Assembly: GCA_964512325.1 (NCBI GenBank)
Contig: CAZEGN010000015.1
Coordinates: 1-31,887, forward strand
Direction: 5' to 3'
From: JACQZO01 sp964512325
GTDB lineage: Bacteria > Patescibacteriota > Gracilibacteria > RBG-16-42-10
Length of the DNA: 31,887 bases
The translations under genes and the position numbers were made by a program. Under the pieces are notes generated by a model. The model ran no database searches. It was not told the DNA's origin and worked only from the letters and a program-made list of their open reading frames with translations. Below are positions 31,009 to 31,887 of this stretch, piece by piece. Numbering within the stretch: the first letter of the stretch is position 1; each line of letters begins with the position of its first letter.

Positions 31009-31887
31009 CTAAGCATGTAAAAGTGAATCCCAATCGGCCGTAAACTTTTCTAAACCCACATCAGTCAATGCATGCCTAATGTCATATATGGTATCAACCT
31101 TTTTTAAATCCAATGCTTGGTAGGAGATAGCCTTGAGCTTGGTAATTGCACCACCTTGCGTCGTGGGCTTACCCGCATTGATCCAATCCATTAAAACTTT
31201 TAAAGGAATGGTAGCCATATCTACATTCCAAGCTAAAAGAGCACGCAGGTGATCAAGTGTTCTTATACTTGCAGCCAGTATAGCTACATGATGATCACTA
31301 TTTGCATACATGCGCTGAATGTTACAAATCAAATCCAAACCTTTTTCACCTTTATCATCAAGTCGGCCTATAAAAGGTGAAACAAATACATTTTTAAATC
31401 CCGTTAAAGTTTCAGCCCTGTTGGCTGTCATCTGATAGACAGCTGCTGCCTGAGCTTGAGAAAAACACAAGGTCATATTTACACGGATACCAAGGTCAAT
31501 CGCCTGCTTGGCAGCGGCTAGACCTGCGTTAGTGAGAGGAAATTTAATATGTGCGTTCGGGATCCAGCTAAACATATCTTTGGCAAGGCTCAACAGTTCA
31601 TCAGCAGTACTGTGCCCGGTAGCAGGGACTTCAATCGAAACTGAACCATAAGGCAGCAGGGCGGCTATTTCTTGCACGGTCTCTTTATAAAAGCCCAGCA
31701 ATGCAGCCAAAGTAAAAGCTCCTTTTTGCAACTTGTATTCTTGAACATGGGGATTTTTTGCAACCAAAGATGGATTGGTTGTCTGCCCAGCCAATTCTGG
31801 CCATAGCTGCAATGCCTGTTTCGTATCGGCAGGGGTTAAATTAACGAAAGAGTTGGGGGAAGTTAATATTTGAGTGACCAAACTCAA
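31009..31887 (-). CDS. tal: Transaldolase, 5' end at the window edge
   Basis: Transfers a three-carbon dihydroxyacetone unit between sugar phosphates in the non-oxidative pentose phosphate pathway. At least 292 residues are present; the first codon seen is a TTG at the window edge, so the true start may lie outside. GQTTNPSLVAK (35-44), the Schiff-base lysine K115 in AHIKFPLTN, NMTLCFSQAQA (137-147), FVSPFIGRLDD (168-178) and ILAASIRT are all as expected. It lies 8 bp upstream of pgi in one transcript. The first 54 bp of the visible gene are repeated, inverted, at 2-55. The N-terminus may be shorter than in typical family members. Confidence 0.93.
   Translation of the reverse strand: MSLVTQILTSPNSFVNLTPADTKQALQLWPELAGQTTNPSLVAKNPHVQEYKLQKGAFTLAALLGFYKETVQEIAALLPYGSVSIEVPATGHSTADELLSLAKDMFSWIPNAHIKFPLTNAGLAAAKQAIDLGIRVNMTLCFSQAQAAAVYQMTANRAETLTGFKNVFVSPFIGRLDDKGEKGLDLICNIQRMYANSDHHVAILAASIRTLDHLRALLAWNVDMATIPLKVLMDWINAGKPTTQGGAITKLKAISYQALDLKKVDTIYDIRHALTDVGLEKFTADWDSLLHA
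31834..31887. repeat. 54-bp terminal inverted repeat, right copy
   Basis: Exact reverse complement of 2-55. It holds codons 1-18 of the transaldolase as seen here. Beyond 31834 toward lower coordinates the gene continues with PADTKQALQLWPELAG, which makes coding sense, so this is the genuine copy and the left end holds the detached fragment. Confidence 0.9.

Noticed and set aside
1..31887. CRISPR arrays, tRNA, rRNA or integrase genes
   Set aside because: I looked for regularly spaced repeats, tRNA-like cloverleaf arms and recombinase motifs in the gaps and saw none.
1..31887. Alternative genetic code with TGA read as an amino acid
   Set aside because: Several genes end at TGA (for example at 831 and in the minus-strand stop at 1385) and no clear gene has in-frame TGA.
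1..31887. Closed circular plasmid or phage because both ends share sequence
   Set aside because: The shared 54 bp are inverted, not direct, and the content is chromosomal (pgi, tal, valS) with no replication or phage structural genes.

Overview
The window looks like a piece of a small, compact bacterial genome, most likely a Candidatus Patescibacteria (CPR) lineage recovered as a metagenomic contig. I infer this from four things. It holds three copies of a cysteine-rich zinc-finger/solenoid protein family that I associate with CPR genomes. It has a short valyl-tRNA synthetase. Genes are tightly packed, and several convergent pairs overlap at their 3' ends. Almost no start codon I examined has a Shine-Dalgarno sequence. 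TGA is used as a normal stop, so this is not a TGA-recoding lineage. The phylum assignment is inference, and no rRNA or tRNA gene is visible to test it.

Layout. 1-93: a copy of the first 18 codons of the transaldolase gene found at the other end, so the window is bounded by a 54-bp inverted repeat. 94-1403: nucleotidyltransferase-fold protein, a 118-bp palindromic repeat and a GIY-YIG nuclease. 1385-5118 (minus): first cysteine-rich protein, an unknown helical protein, and a stand-alone protein resembling the helical thymine-hypermodification (aGPT / HMUDK_hel) domain. 5264-8433: FAD amine/amino-acid oxidase followed by a CPA2 cation/proton antiporter. 8555-10860: small VOC protein, then an ArsR-FMN reductase-pirin redox operon with a clear promoter and operator. 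10863-11620: gene remnant, intergenic repeats and a SemiSWEET transporter. 11739-15252 (minus): Rieske protein, valS and an unknown protein. 15378-20465: double-VOC protein, HExxH lipoprotein, small membrane protein, ABC-F ATPase and an SDR epimerase. 20611-23254: small membrane protein, Nudix hydrolase, two membrane or anchored unknowns, DUF305 lipoprotein and a 26-residue membrane peptide ending at a good terminator. 23381-27984: two convergent cysteine-rich genes separated by a composite repeat, and a divergent TrmB-like regulator. 28055-31887: a Pro/Ser/Thr-rich membrane protein, glucose-6-phosphate isomerase and transaldolase.

How the parts fit. pgi and tal form a sugar-phosphate pair. 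The ArsR/flavin reductase/pirin operon, the Rieske protein, the FAD oxidase and the DUF305 lipoprotein suggest redox or metal handling. The most unusual content is the cysteine-rich trio: one fully cysteine-bearing member sits divergent to a regulator, and two members have progressively lost zinc knuckles. The stand-alone DNA-base-modification-like helical protein is the second. Two copies of a composite intergenic repeat, one beside a truncated gene and one between the two convergent cysteine-rich genes, point to local rearrangement.
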